NCBI GenBank assembly: GCA_964538355.1
Contig: CAZIFC010000002.1
Location: forward strand, 1-64,000
DNA: 64,000 nt
Reading direction: 5' to 3'
Origin: Bilophila sp964538355
GTDB taxonomy: Bacteria > Desulfobacterota > Desulfovibrionia > Desulfovibrionales > Desulfovibrionaceae
The position numbers and the translations under genes are program-made. How positions within the stretch are numbered: position 1 is the stretch's first letter; every line of letters begins with the position of its first letter. The notes under the pieces are model-generated. The model was not told where the DNA came from. It made no database searches and saw nothing but the letters and a program-made list of their open reading frames with translations. Shown in pieces: positions 26,730-36,063 of the stretch.

Positions 26730-29700
26730 GAGGGCTGTTGGTCCTCGAAAGACTTGCGTTCGAGTTTTTTGAGGTCAAGATACACCAGCGTTCCCAAAAC
26801 GGGACGGTTGGAAGCTGCGCGTATCAGGTTCATGTACCGACGGATTTGCGTATCGTGTGCGGGCGAGGGGGAGCCGGTTTTGTATTCCACCACCATAATG
26901 CGTTTACCGTCGTCGACCACGAGGTCGGCCCTGTAAAGCTCTCCCGATTCGTCGATCAGCTCCTGCTCCGGCGTGCCGTGCCGCAACCATTGGGCCGCTT
27001 CGGGCAGGGATGCATACCATGAGAGCATATCCACGACTTCGCGCTCCACGGCTTCGGGATCGCGAATCGGCAGCGGAAACGTCCGAAGCCCCTGCGTGAA
27101 GGCACGGCGGGCATCCTCTTCCGGGTGTCCCGTCAACTGGCCCGCACTCTGGAGGCACTCAAGGCAATGGTGGACGAATGTGCCTCTGCGTTTTTGCGTA
27201 AAAACAAACTCTTCCAGTGGATTACGGAAAATACGCAGTTTGGGGAGCCAGTTCATGGGCCGCCATCGCTCCTCGGGGAGGGGCGTTGCCAGATCCGTCT
27301 TTCCGGCTTCCTCTTGCAGCGTGCTGACGCTGGCCTGAGCCGTCCGCAAGGCTGGCGACGCGGTTTCTTCATGCGTCTCCGGTGTATCCGGGGAGGGGGC
27401 GGCATGGTGAACCGGCGGGATGCCGCGCTCGAAGGCGTCGCCGGACATGGGCAAGGCGTTGAGCAGGATATTCAGCCCGTTGCCAAGCCCTGCCGTGTTG
27501 CGGCCGGATTCCGTTTCGGTCAGGAACGCGTACAGTTCCTCTTCGGCCCGGGTCCACGCCACATACAGAAGGTGCAGGGCTTCGCGGGCATTGTCCGCCA
27601 GAGCCTGATAATGTTCAATCCCGGACGCCGGGCCGCGCGGAGCCAGCAGGATCAGGCCGTCGACGTGGGTTTCCACCGGCGGGGTGTCGGCTCGCTGTGC
27701 GAAGTTATGCCACGGCACAATGACTACCGGGAATTGCAGGCCCTTGGATTTGTGCATGGTCATGACGCGCACGGCATCGAGGGTTTCGGGCATGGGGGCT
27801 TTTTCCAGCTGTCCGTTCCGGTTCCAATAGTCAAGAAACGACGATAGGGAACCGTAACCCTGTCCCTCCGCAACGTGAATGATTTCCAGAAAACGCCGGA
27901 CAAAGGCGGCTTCTTCTGGGTAACGTTCCAGAATGCCAAGTTTTCCCAGCACCTCACGGGTGATGTCATAGGGCGTGAGAAGCCCCGCATCCGCATGGAA
28001 CGGAGCAAGCCACTCTTTCCATATGGCTGGAAAATCTTCTCGGAAGGCCATGAACAGCGGCATGTTCCGGCGTTCTGCCGAGCGGCGAGCGGCGGCCCAT
28101 TCCTCAATGGCCTGTGGCGGAAGCGGAAGCAACGGCAACAGCATCTGGCGGCCCGAGAGGAAAGTCCAGAAGGCGAGATCGTTGCGGGGCGAATCCAGAA
28201 AGGTCAGCAGAGCCGTAAGCTGTTCGACCAGCGGGTGTTCGGCCAGCAGAAAACTGTTGTCCGTTACGACCGGGAGGCCTTCTTCCATCAGCCAGCCGGC
28301 GACCAGCGCGGCCTTTGTGTTGGAGCGAACCAGCACCGTGATGTCTCCCCACGGGCGGCGTTCGGAAACTTCTCGTACCGTTTCCAGCAGGGACTCCCGG
28401 ACGGCGATATCCAGATCTTCGTTCTTTTCGCCGTGCACTCGCTGGAAGCGTACAAACCCTTCGGCTTTCCCATCGGCAACCTGTTGATCGGACTGGGTAA
28501 AGCCTTCTTCAAGGCGACGCGCGCCGTCTTCAAGCAACACTTGAAGAATCGGAGGCGGCGTATCCTTGGGGAGCATGGCAGAGAGCACGGCCTTGGCAAT
28601 CGGTTTGTCGCACAGGCTGCTGAACAGCGTATTGTTGGTCTCCACGATGGCGCGGCAGCTCCGCCAGTTGGTGGGCAAGGTTGTCGTCGTCGGTTCGGGG
28701 GCCACCGCGCACAGTTCGGGATCGTTCCGAACCTCGTCAAAGAGGGTGGCATCACCGCCGCGCCAGCCGTAAATAGCCTGTTTGACGTCGCCTACCCAGG
28801 TAAGGGAACCGCCTCGGGAAAGAGCTTCCAAAACAAGGGGGTGGATGGCTTCCCACTGTTCACGGCTGGTATCCTGAAATTCGTCGACCAAGATGTGGGT
28901 AAGGCTGGTTCCCAGACGACAGAAGGCCTCGGGCACGCCGTAGTCTCCTGACAGGACCTGCCGGGCCAGCCGGGGAACGAAGGCCGCAGGAACGGCCCCC
29001 TCCCGCTTGAGGAAGTCGGGGACCTGTTCAGCCAGCTCCCGCGCCAAATCCACAAAGGGCATTACGGTCAACGCCCTGCGGAAAAGGACGCCATCACTGT
29101 CCCACCTGCGGATGTTTTCACGGAGCGCGTCAAAGGCGTGTTCCGCGCTTGCGGAGGCTTTCCCCTTTGAGGCTTTGTTCAGGCAGTCATCAAGGCAGGC
29201 TTTCCGCAGCATGCTGGATTTTGGGGGAAGTTTGCCGGGGAGTTCGGTTCGGCAGGCTTCCAAAGCCTTGAGCAGGTGCGCGGAGCAGGCAAGTTGTTCC
29301 TCCGCGACAAGCGTGCGGAGCCGTTCCACCGCATCGCGCAGTTCCCGGACCATGCCGTCAAGCCGCTCACTGACATCAGAAGGGCTGGCCAGTCCGGCAG
29401 CGCGGGTTTCCATGACCGGAAGCAGGACTTCCATGACGTGTTCGCGCAGTTTTTCTCCGGCGAGAAAGCCTCGCTGAATGGAGTGGAAGAAGACGTTCCG
29501 GCAGGCTTCTTCCAGCAGGGCGCGGAGCCGTTCGTCCTGCCGGGACTGCTCCAGCAGAGTATCAAGCAAGGGCGCGAGGGCTTCGTCCGTCGAGAAAACC
29601 GGTTCGAAGTCCGGCGGCAGATCGAGTTCCAGCGCGGTCAGGCGGACGATGAGGTGCAGAAGGCTGTCGATGGTGCGGACGTTGAGCGCACCGTATCGGC

Positions 29701-30025
29701 GGAGGATGGTTCCAATCCATCTCCGGGCCTCTTCCTGTGTCCAGCCGGGGGCGGGCGCAGCCCCCAGAGCCGTATCCTTGAGGCGTCCGATAATCCGTTC
29801 CTGCATTTCTGCGGCGGCGCGGTTCGTGAAGGTGACGGCAAGGATTTCCGGCCACCCGTGCGGCCCGGAACGGCTCATGCGGCAGCCGGCAAACGGGTCT
29901 GTGCCGGTGTCGCCCGCACCGGCAAGGTAGTGCAAGAAGCTGGTGGTCAGCTCATAGGTCTTTCCGGAGCCTGCGGAAGCGCGGATCTGCCGGAGCTGGG
30001 GCTGGTTCGGAAACAGTTCGGACAT
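26726..30025 (-). CDS. UvrD/RecB-family helicase with C-terminal nuclease (AddA/RecB-like)
   Basis: A 1099-residue double-strand-break repair enzyme. Walker A ASAGSGKT is at residues 16-23. Further SF1 motifs are LVDEFQDTS, GDVKQAIYGWRGG, MTMHKSKGLQFPVV and VAWTRAEEELY. The C-terminal PD-(D/E)XK nuclease is complete, with GTFVHH, then Asp1034, Glu1047-x-Lys1049 and QIRRY. The combination is that of AddA or RecB; no AddB, RecC or RecD gene is nearby. The ATG at 30025 lies four bases after the phosphofructokinase stop, so the two are cotranscribed. Confidence 0.88.
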   Translation of the reverse strand: MSELFPNQPQLRQIRASAGSGKTYELTTSFLHYLAGAGDTGTDPFAGCRMSRSGPHGWPEILAVTFTNRAAAEMQERIIGRLKDTALGAAPAPGWTQEEARRWIGTILRRYGALNVRTIDSLLHLIVRLTALELDLPPDFEPVFSTDEALAPLLDTLLEQSRQDERLRALLEEACRNVFFHSIQRGFLAGEKLREHVMEVLLPVMETRAAGLASPSDVSERLDGMVRELRDAVERLRTLVAEEQLACSAHLLKALEACRTELPGKLPPKSSMLRKACLDDCLNKASKGKASASAEHAFDALRENIRRWDSDGVLFRRALTVMPFVDLARELAEQVPDFLKREGAVPAAFVPRLARQVLSGDYGVPEAFCRLGTSLTHILVDEFQDTSREQWEAIHPLVLEALSRGGSLTWVGDVKQAIYGWRGGDATLFDEVRNDPELCAVAPEPTTTTLPTNWRSCRAIVETNNTLFSSLCDKPIAKAVLSAMLPKDTPPPILQVLLEDGARRLEEGFTQSDQQVADGKAEGFVRFQRVHGEKNEDLDIAVRESLLETVREVSERRPWGDITVLVRSNTKAALVAGWLMEEGLPVVTDNSFLLAEHPLVEQLTALLTFLDSPRNDLAFWTFLSGRQMLLPLLPLPPQAIEEWAAARRSAERRNMPLFMAFREDFPAIWKEWLAPFHADAGLLTPYDITREVLGKLGILERYPEEAAFVRRFLEIIHVAEGQGYGSLSSFLDYWNRNGQLEKAPMPETLDAVRVMTMHKSKGLQFPVVIVPWHNFAQRADTPPVETHVDGLILLAPRGPASGIEHYQALADNAREALHLLYVAWTRAEEELYAFLTETESGRNTAGLGNGLNILLNALPMSGDAFERGIPPVHHAAPSPDTPETHEETASPALRTAQASVSTLQEEAGKTDLATPLPEERWRPMNWLPKLRIFRNPLEEFVFTQKRRGTFVHHCLECLQSAGQLTGHPEEDARRAFTQGLRTFPLPIRDPEAVEREVVDMLSWYASLPEAAQWLRHGTPEQELIDESGELYRADLVVDDGKRIMVVEYKTGSPSPAHDTQIRRYMNLIRAASNRPVLGTLVYLDLKKLERKSFEDQQPS

Positions 30026-30029
30026 GGCT

Positions 30030-31349
30030 CTAGCCGCGTGGCGTTTCGGGGAGCATGCCCGTAAGCTCTCCCTGCCCGGTGGATTCGAGAACCGCACGCC
30101 ACAGCCCGGAACGGATATTCAGCTTGCGGCGTTTCTTGGTAACAAGCTCAAGAGGAATATGGACGTAATGATCCATGATCTTGGCAACGACCATTTCCGT
30201 CCTGCCCGCCATGGCGGCATGGACGGCATGCTGCCCCAGAAAACCGCAGTAGACGCGATCGTTGGCGTTGGCGGGAACCGAGCGGATGATGTAGCTCGGA
30301 TCGATGTACTTGAGGCTGATCGGCATTTTCCCGTTGAAATATTTCGTAATGGCATTACGGAGCAGGGAGCCGATATCCGCAAGGACGGGATTTCCAGAGG
30401 CGTCCCTTGCCTCTTCATGCCGGATAAGGTGCTGCCCCGCGCCTTCCGCCGCGATGATGACGGCGTGTCCGCGCTGTCTGAGGCGATCTTCCAGCGCAGG
30501 GAGCAACCCTCCTTCGCCCACGAGCTGGAAAGGAGCCTCGGGAATGAGCACGAAGTTGGCTTCGCGCAGGGCAAGGGCCGCCTGTGCCGCAATGAATCCT
30601 GATTCCCGGCCCATGAGCTTGACGATACCGACGCCGTTGGGCACGCCCACGGCCTCCACATGGGCGCAGCTGATGGATTCCGTTGCCTTGTCCACAGCCG
30701 TGTCGAAGCCGAAAGACTGCGGGACGAAGTTGATGTCGTTGTCGATGGTCTTGGGAATCCCGATGACCGAGATGCGGATATTGCGCTGGCGGACTTCCCG
30801 TGCAATGGCGGAGGCTGCCTTCATGGAGCCGTCGCCGCCGATGACGAAGAGTATGCTTACGTTCAGGCGTTCGAGGGCATCGACGATCTCCACAGGGTCC
30901 TGCGGGCCGCGGGAAGAGCCGAGCAGCGTGCCCCCGAACTGATAGATGTGTTCGACATCGGCGGGCGTCAGCTCCATGACATTGTGCCCGCAGGCGGGAA
31001 TGAATCCTTCCAGACCATACCGGATGCCAAGGACGGAAGGGGTGTTGTAGGCGTGATAGGCCTCCAGCACGATAGCGCGGATCACGTCGTTAAGCCCAGG
31101 GCACAGCCCGCCGCAGGTGACAATGGCGCATTTGGTCTTGCCGGGATCGAAATACAGTTCACGCCTTGGCCCTGCCTCTTCAAAAAGCAGGGTTTGGCTG
31201 CCCAGTTCCTCATCGTATTCACGGCTCAGGCTCAACAGGACTTTCCCCGTATCCAGCATGTCGCCGTAGGGCAGAGGGGAGGGGATTTTGGTCGGGCCGA
31301 GAGCCGCGATGGGGATTTCGCGCACGGTGGTACTGTATTCCGAACTCAT
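30030..31349 (-). CDS. pfkA: 6-phosphofructokinase (ATP-type, long family)
   Basis: A 439-residue PFK with an N-terminal extension of about 70 residues before CGGLCPGLND. The phosphate-donor site reads GGDGS at 171-175, where Gly favours ATP (PPi enzymes have Asp). The catalytic loop reads PKTIDND at 199-205, with a Lys found in PPi enzymes and in the ATP-dependent trypanosomal type. The protein is therefore predicted to be an ATP-dependent member of the long PFK clade. CGGAG precedes the ATG. It is followed by the helicase-nuclease gene and preceded, after 15 bases, by the rRNA methyltransferase gene. Confidence 0.9.
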   Translation of the reverse strand: MSSEYSTTVREIPIAALGPTKIPSPLPYGDMLDTGKVLLSLSREYDEELGSQTLLFEEAGPRRELYFDPGKTKCAIVTCGGLCPGLNDVIRAIVLEAYHAYNTPSVLGIRYGLEGFIPACGHNVMELTPADVEHIYQFGGTLLGSSRGPQDPVEIVDALERLNVSILFVIGGDGSMKAASAIAREVRQRNIRISVIGIPKTIDNDINFVPQSFGFDTAVDKATESISCAHVEAVGVPNGVGIVKLMGRESGFIAAQAALALREANFVLIPEAPFQLVGEGGLLPALEDRLRQRGHAVIIAAEGAGQHLIRHEEARDASGNPVLADIGSLLRNAITKYFNGKMPISLKYIDPSYIIRSVPANANDRVYCGFLGQHAVHAAMAGRTEMVVAKIMDHYVHIPLELVTKKRRKLNIRSGLWRAVLESTGQGELTGMLPETPRG

Positions 31350-31364
31350 GGCATTCCGCTCCGG

Positions 31365-32225
31365 TTACTTTTTTTCGAGATGCTGCCGGGCGAAGCAGCT
31401 GGTCAAGATGCCTCCCGCCTGCGCCACATTGAGCGAATCGAAGGATCGCAGCATGGGGATGTGGAGCAGATGGTGACAGCGTTTGGCAACCTGCGGGCGG
31501 ATGCCGTGCTCTTCATTGCCAAGCACCAGTAGGGCCGGGGTATGCAGACGGGTGGTGAATGCATCGAGGCTGCCCTCGCCGAGCGCGGCTCCATAGATGA
31601 GGAATCCCGCATCCCGGGCTTCGTCCAGTGCCCGGGCTACGTTCATCACCTTGGAGACGGGAAGGCGTTCCAGTGCTCCGGCGGCAGCCCTGCGCGCTCC
31701 CGCACCGAGGAAGGTTCCGTTGTGGCGGGGGATGACCATGCCCGCCCCGCCCATCGCAAACAGCGTACGGGCAAGCGTTCCCGCGTTGCCGGGGTCCTGA
31801 ACCTGATCGAGCACGAGGATGAGCGGAAGCGGCGCATCCGCAGCCGAGGTCAGGAGTTCTGAAAATTCGGTAAACCCGGCCTCGAAGAGACGCGCCACCA
31901 CGCCCTGATGCCCGGCCGGGCACAGGCGGTCAAGGCCCTGTGCGTCCGTCAGCGTGAACCGAACCTTGGCGTTGCGGCACAAGTCAAGGATGCGGTCGGT
32001 ATCCTGAGAGCGGCGGCCCTTGCGGATCAGAACGGCGTCAATCCTTTCCGGTTCCCGTTCCAGCATTTCCAGCACGGGTTTGACGCCGGAAAGTATGGCC
32101 TGTCCCTCGTCGGTTGATGGGGTTTCAGCGGAAGAGTCCTTGATCTCCCTGTTAGTGTCCCGGTCTGCGGCGGGTGCGGCGGTGGAACGGAAGGGCCTGC
32201 GGGAAGTGATTTTGTCTGTGCTCAT
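31365..32225 (-). CDS. rlmB: TrmH/SpoU-family RNA 2'-O-methyltransferase (RlmB-like)
   Basis: A 286-residue SPOUT methyltransferase. An N-terminal disordered stretch of about 40 residues precedes a substrate-binding domain. The three motifs are LDQVQDPGNAG, LVLGNEEHGI and SFDSLNVAQAGGI. With the N-terminal domain it fits RlmB, which methylates a ribosomal RNA guanosine, though other TrmH-like RNA targets cannot be excluded. It is the first gene of the minus-strand unit that continues with phosphofructokinase. Confidence 0.87.
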   Translation of the reverse strand: MSTDKITSRRPFRSTAAPAADRDTNREIKDSSAETPSTDEGQAILSGVKPVLEMLEREPERIDAVLIRKGRRSQDTDRILDLCRNAKVRFTLTDAQGLDRLCPAGHQGVVARLFEAGFTEFSELLTSAADAPLPLILVLDQVQDPGNAGTLARTLFAMGGAGMVIPRHNGTFLGAGARRAAAGALERLPVSKVMNVARALDEARDAGFLIYGAALGEGSLDAFTTRLHTPALLVLGNEEHGIRPQVAKRCHHLLHIPMLRSFDSLNVAQAGGILTSCFARQHLEKK

Positions 32226-32258
32226 GGTATCCTTAGAATGTTGTTGCGTCGCGGAGGA

Positions 32259-32287
32259 TTGCCAATCTTTGCCTCGTCGGGTAAACT
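32259..32287 (+). promoter_or_regulatory. mltD: Candidate promoter of mltD
   Basis: TTGCCA (32259-32264), 17-base spacer and TAAACT (32282-32287). The leader then has a CCCCGG-AACGGA-CCGGGG hairpin at 32305-32322, just before the ribosome site. Confidence 0.5.
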
Positions 32288-32343
32288 GAACGGCATATCA
32301 TGCACCCCGGAACGGACCGGGGCAACTTCACGAGGTAAGCAGA

Positions 32344-34200
32344 GTGTATCGCGTTGTCGTTCCCGCGTCTATGTCCTCATGCAGGGCTGCCGAAAGGTGT
32401 TTCGGCGGCTTGTTCCGGTGGTGTGCCGAGAGGCGTTTTTCACCTGTCTCCATAGCCGTGCTGGTTGTCGCCGCCTTTGCGCTCGCGGGTTGCGGAGCAA
32501 AAACCATCACAAGCAAACCGCCATTCGTCGTGCAGCAGGACGTTGAGCGGGGCTACCCGTCCACGTCCTCATCCGCTTCCTCCCTGGATCAGAAACGGGG
32601 GACCGTATACCTGCCGTCCGACGACGGAAGGCCCCTGTCGAGAGCCGAAGAAGAGGCCTTTCTCTCCGAAGGGGAGCTGGATCGTAATCTTTCGCAGGAG
32701 GATATGGTCGATGTGCTCCTGCACTTCAAATACCTTGTCCATCAGGACAGGTACACCGTCGAAAAGAACATCCAGCGTGCCGAACTGTATATGCCGTTCA
32801 TCTTTGAGACGTTGCGGCTGAAGAGGATGCCTCGCGAACTGGCCTACATTGCCTTTATCGAAAGCGGATACAACCCCAAGGCGACCTCTCGCAGTGGTGC
32901 GGCGGGCATGTGGCAGTTCATCCCCAGTACGGGGAAATACTACGGCATGGAACAGGACTGGTGGATAGACGAACGGCGTGATCCTTACCAATCCACGCGT
33001 GCGGCGGCGGACTACCTCGCCAAGCTGTACGGCATGTTCAACGACTGGCACCTTGCCATCACCGCCTACAATGCCGGAGAAGGCAAAATCCAGAGAGGTC
33101 TTGCCGCAACCGGTGCAAAGACGTTTTTTGAACTCCGGCGCAAGAACGAGCAGATCTACAGTACCAGAGATCGCCTTTCCGATGAAAACAAACAGTATTT
33201 GCCGAAGTTTATCGCTGTCTGCAAAATAGCCCGCAATTTGGACAAGCTGGGCTTTTCCAGCATGGATCTGTCCCGTGCGCCCCAGATTGCGGAAGTGAAG
33301 GCCAAACCGGGAACCGATCTGGTGCTGTTTTCCAAAACGATGGGCATCAGCTGGGATACGTTTGTCGCCCATAATCCGGCCTATCAAAGAAATGTGAGTC
33401 CGCCTTCCCGCTCCACCACGATTTATGTGCCGCGGCATATGGCAAGCCACGCGCAGGCCATGCTCTTCAAGCTTCCCCCTGCCGGCTCGTCCCAGTATGC
33501 CGGTCTGCGCGAGTACAAGATCGTACGCGGCGACACGATGGCGAGCGTATCCCGCAAGACCGGTGTCCCGGTTGCGGAACTGCGGCGAGTCAACCATGTC
33601 AGCGAACCGCTTCGTCCCGGAAAAACCTTGAAGATTCCCGGCAGCACCAAAAACAGAGGCCGAGAGGACATCCGCGTAGCCTCCGCCTCCTCTATGGATC
33701 GCGCCGTGCCGCGCAGTGCCGGCAACAGGAGCAGAACTACGGACAGGCTGCCTTCGCCTGCGTCTTCCCAGGCCGCGCAGTCGCATATCGTCCGGCAGGG
33801 CGATACCATGTACTCCATTGCCAAGCGTTATGGCGTTTCCCAGGAGGCCATTATTGCCGCCAACGGCATGAAGGGGCATCAACTGGGGCTTGGTCAGCAA
33901 TTGCGTATCCCCTCGGGAGATTCCGCTGCCGTCGCTTCTTCCGGGCGCAAGGCTCCCGCTGCATCCGCTTCGAATAGTCCCGTGGAGCGGACAAGAACGG
34001 TTTCATCGTCTCGGCAGGCGGCAGGCCCGGATTCCAAAGGGCGCAACAAGGTTGTGCAATACACGGTACAGAGCGGCGACACGCTGTGGGCCATTGCCCG
34101 CAAGTTCAATGTCTCTCCAATGGATTTGCTGTCTCTGAACAACATGGACAAAAACACGTCGCTTCGTCCCGGTGATACGGTCCGGGTTGCGGTCAATTAA
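32344..34200 (+). CDS. mltD: Membrane-bound lytic transglycosylase with three LysM repeats (MltD-like)
   Basis: A 618-residue lipoprotein. GTG at 32344 has GAGG eight bases upstream; a later ATG at 32371 lacks one. The lipobox ALAGC ends at Cys50, which makes a long signal region. The SLT domain has the catalytic Glu in FIESGYNP, then GAAGMWQFIPSTG and AYNAGEGKI. Three LysM repeats follow at about 396-440, 480-525 and 570-617, each starting with a GDTM or GDTL core, joined by Ser-rich linkers. The enzyme cleaves peptidoglycan to 1,6-anhydromuropeptides from the periplasm. Confidence 0.93.
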   Translation: MYRVVVPASMSSCRAAERCFGGLFRWCAERRFSPVSIAVLVVAAFALAGCGAKTITSKPPFVVQQDVERGYPSTSSSASSLDQKRGTVYLPSDDGRPLSRAEEEAFLSEGELDRNLSQEDMVDVLLHFKYLVHQDRYTVEKNIQRAELYMPFIFETLRLKRMPRELAYIAFIESGYNPKATSRSGAAGMWQFIPSTGKYYGMEQDWWIDERRDPYQSTRAAADYLAKLYGMFNDWHLAITAYNAGEGKIQRGLAATGAKTFFELRRKNEQIYSTRDRLSDENKQYLPKFIAVCKIARNLDKLGFSSMDLSRAPQIAEVKAKPGTDLVLFSKTMGISWDTFVAHNPAYQRNVSPPSRSTTIYVPRHMASHAQAMLFKLPPAGSSQYAGLREYKIVRGDTMASVSRKTGVPVAELRRVNHVSEPLRPGKTLKIPGSTKNRGREDIRVASASSMDRAVPRSAGNRSRTTDRLPSPASSQAAQSHIVRQGDTMYSIAKRYGVSQEAIIAANGMKGHQLGLGQQLRIPSGDSAAVASSGRKAPAASASNSPVERTRTVSSSRQAAGPDSKGRNKVVQYTVQSGDTLWAIARKFNVSPMDLLSLNNMDKNTSLRPGDTVRVAVN

Positions 34201-34204
34201 GCCG

Positions 34205-34921
34205 ATGGGCCGGGGATTTCCGCACAGCCTTTCATTGTGGTTGTGCCGTTTGCGGGCATGGCGTGGCGTCCTCCTCTTGTTTCTGCTGCTTGCTGGCGGC
34301 AGCCTCCTGCTGCGCTGGCTGGCTCCGCAGTCGGAAACGATTACGCAGCTTATGGACGCATACATGCCGGAAGGCGTGCCGGGTGCACTCTGGTATACGG
34401 GGGCGTCCGCCATCCTGATCTGCCTTGCCGTGCCACGGCAGCTCCTGAGCTTTGCCGGAGGGTACGCCTTTGGTCCCATCTATGGGGCTATCTTGGCGAC
34501 GCTGGGCGTCACGCTTGGCTGTGTGCTGGCTTTCGGTTCGGCACGTTGCCTTGGGCGTCGGTTCATAGAACGCCGCTACGGTGACAGGGCCGCCCTGTTC
34601 AACCGCTATGCCACGCACCGTCCGTTTGCGCTTGCGGTGCTCATCCGTTTTTTCCCTTCCGGGAATAACCTTTTGTTCAGTCTGCTGGCAGGCGTAAGCC
34701 GGATACCGCCGCTTCCTTTTTTTCTGGGTTCATGCCTGGGCTATATCCCGCAAAACATCCTTTTTGCCATGCTTGGAAGTGGGATGCGTGTTGATTCTGG
34801 ATGGCAGGTTTCCCTTGGTGTTGCGCTGTTTGCGGTTTCCTGCCTGCTGGCGTGGTATTTGTATAGGCAGTGTTTTGCGGGTACGCCCCTGAATGCTGCG
34901 TTTGCAAAAAAGAATTCATAA
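34205..34921 (+). CDS. TVP38/TMEM64-family membrane protein
   Basis: A 238-residue polytopic protein with about five hydrophobic segments. The SNARE-associated (DedA-superfamily) core is recognisable: FAGGYAFGPIYGAILATLG, then GRRFIERRYG and RFFPSGNNLLFSLLAG. Recent work links such proteins to lipid or carrier scrambling, but the substrate here is unknown. The ATG at 34205 starts four bases after the mltD stop, so the two are probably one transcript. Confidence 0.85.
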   Translation: MGRGFPHSLSLWLCRLRAWRGVLLLFLLLAGGSLLLRWLAPQSETITQLMDAYMPEGVPGALWYTGASAILICLAVPRQLLSFAGGYAFGPIYGAILATLGVTLGCVLAFGSARCLGRRFIERRYGDRAALFNRYATHRPFALAVLIRFFPSGNNLLFSLLAGVSRIPPLPFFLGSCLGYIPQNILFAMLGSGMRVDSGWQVSLGVALFAVSCLLAWYLYRQCFAGTPLNAAFAKKNS

Positions 34922-34935
34922 AGGAATAAAATACA

Positions 34936-35880
34936 ATGAATGGACTTGAACTTTCCAGAGCATACTGGGAACGCTGTGCCTTGCCGCTGTTTCGGCGTGA
35001 ACTGCCCGCGTTTCTTGAACGGGCTGCGGTGGGGCTTGTGGGAGAAGGCTCCGAATGTTTCGGGTTTGACGACGCGGTTTCTCGGGATCATGACTGGGGG
35101 CCGGGATTCTGCCTGTGGCTTCCCGAGGAGGAGTGGGGAAACTGGCAGCAGGCCGTGGAGCCTTTGCTGTCCCGCCTCCCGGATACGTTTGAAGGGTTTT
35201 CCTCAAGGATGGCTCCAGAGCGGCGCATGGGGCGCGTTGGGCCTCTGCCCATAGAAGGGTTCTATGCCCGTTTTCTTGGCATGGCGCAGCCTCCGCAATC
35301 ATGGAAACATTGGCGTTTGATTCCCGAGCATTTTCTTGCGGTCAGCACGAATGGGGAGGTTTTTTGCGACGGCTTGGGTGCGTTTTCGGCGTTTCGGGAA
35401 GCGTTGCTTGCCTATTACCCCGAGGATGTCCGGCTCAAGAAAATCGCAGCCCGCTGCATGGGGATGGCACAGGCCGGACAGTACAATCTGCTCCGTTCCC
35501 TGAAGCGGGGCGAAACGGCAACGGCAATGCTGGCGGCAGCCCGGTTTTCGGAACAGGCGATCTCCATGATTTTTTTGCTGAACAAACGGTATATGCCGTT
35601 TTACAAATGGGCGCACAGAGGCGTTTCCCAGCTTCCTGTGCTCGGAAAGGAGGCGGCCTCCTGCGTGACCGAACTGGCGGGCATGGATTGGCGGCTTGGG
35701 GCAAGGGCGGAAGCTGCGGCGGGCGAAACGGTAGAGGCCTTGTGCCGTCTGGTTGCCGCCCGCTTGCGTGCTGAGGGCTTGTCCGACGCGGCGGGAGACT
35801 GGCTGCTGGAACACGGCTCTTCGGTACAGTCGCGTATCGAAACGCCGGAGCTGCGGCGTATGTCCGTCATGCTTGAATAA
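34936..35880 (+). CDS. DUF4037-like putative nucleotidyltransferase
   Basis: A 314-residue soluble protein. Near the N-terminus (about 38-56) GSECFGFDDAVSRDHDWGP resembles the nucleotidyltransferase pattern of GS followed by spaced acidic residues. The rest matches the general layout of DUF4037 proteins, helical with conserved RLKK and QYN. AAGGAAT lies before the ATG. It probably shares a transcript with the two upstream genes. The substrate is unknown. Confidence 0.65.
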   Translation: MNGLELSRAYWERCALPLFRRELPAFLERAAVGLVGEGSECFGFDDAVSRDHDWGPGFCLWLPEEEWGNWQQAVEPLLSRLPDTFEGFSSRMAPERRMGRVGPLPIEGFYARFLGMAQPPQSWKHWRLIPEHFLAVSTNGEVFCDGLGAFSAFREALLAYYPEDVRLKKIAARCMGMAQAGQYNLLRSLKRGETATAMLAAARFSEQAISMIFLLNKRYMPFYKWAHRGVSQLPVLGKEAASCVTELAGMDWRLGARAEAAAGETVEALCRLVAARLRAEGLSDAAGDWLLEHGSSVQSRIETPELRRMSVMLE

Positions 35881-35949
35881 GGAGGAGCCGAGGCTCCTTC
35901 GGGGGCCGCTTCCGTCGGCATATCTTTGCCATTCAGGATAGCAGATATG

Positions 35950-36000
35950 AAAAACCTCCTTTGATGGGTTCGCTTTGGAGACCTGTCAAAGGAGGTTTTG
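35950..36000. terminator. Bidirectional terminator between the DUF4037-like gene and deaD
   Basis: AAAACCTCCTTTGA pairs with TCAAAGGAGGTTTT across about 22 bases. Short T runs are present in both directions (five on the minus strand). Confidence 0.75.
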
Positions 36001-36063
36001 CGTATGCCGGTCGGAACGGATGGGAAAATCGGGGGATTGATTCCTCCGCAGACCGTAAATGGC

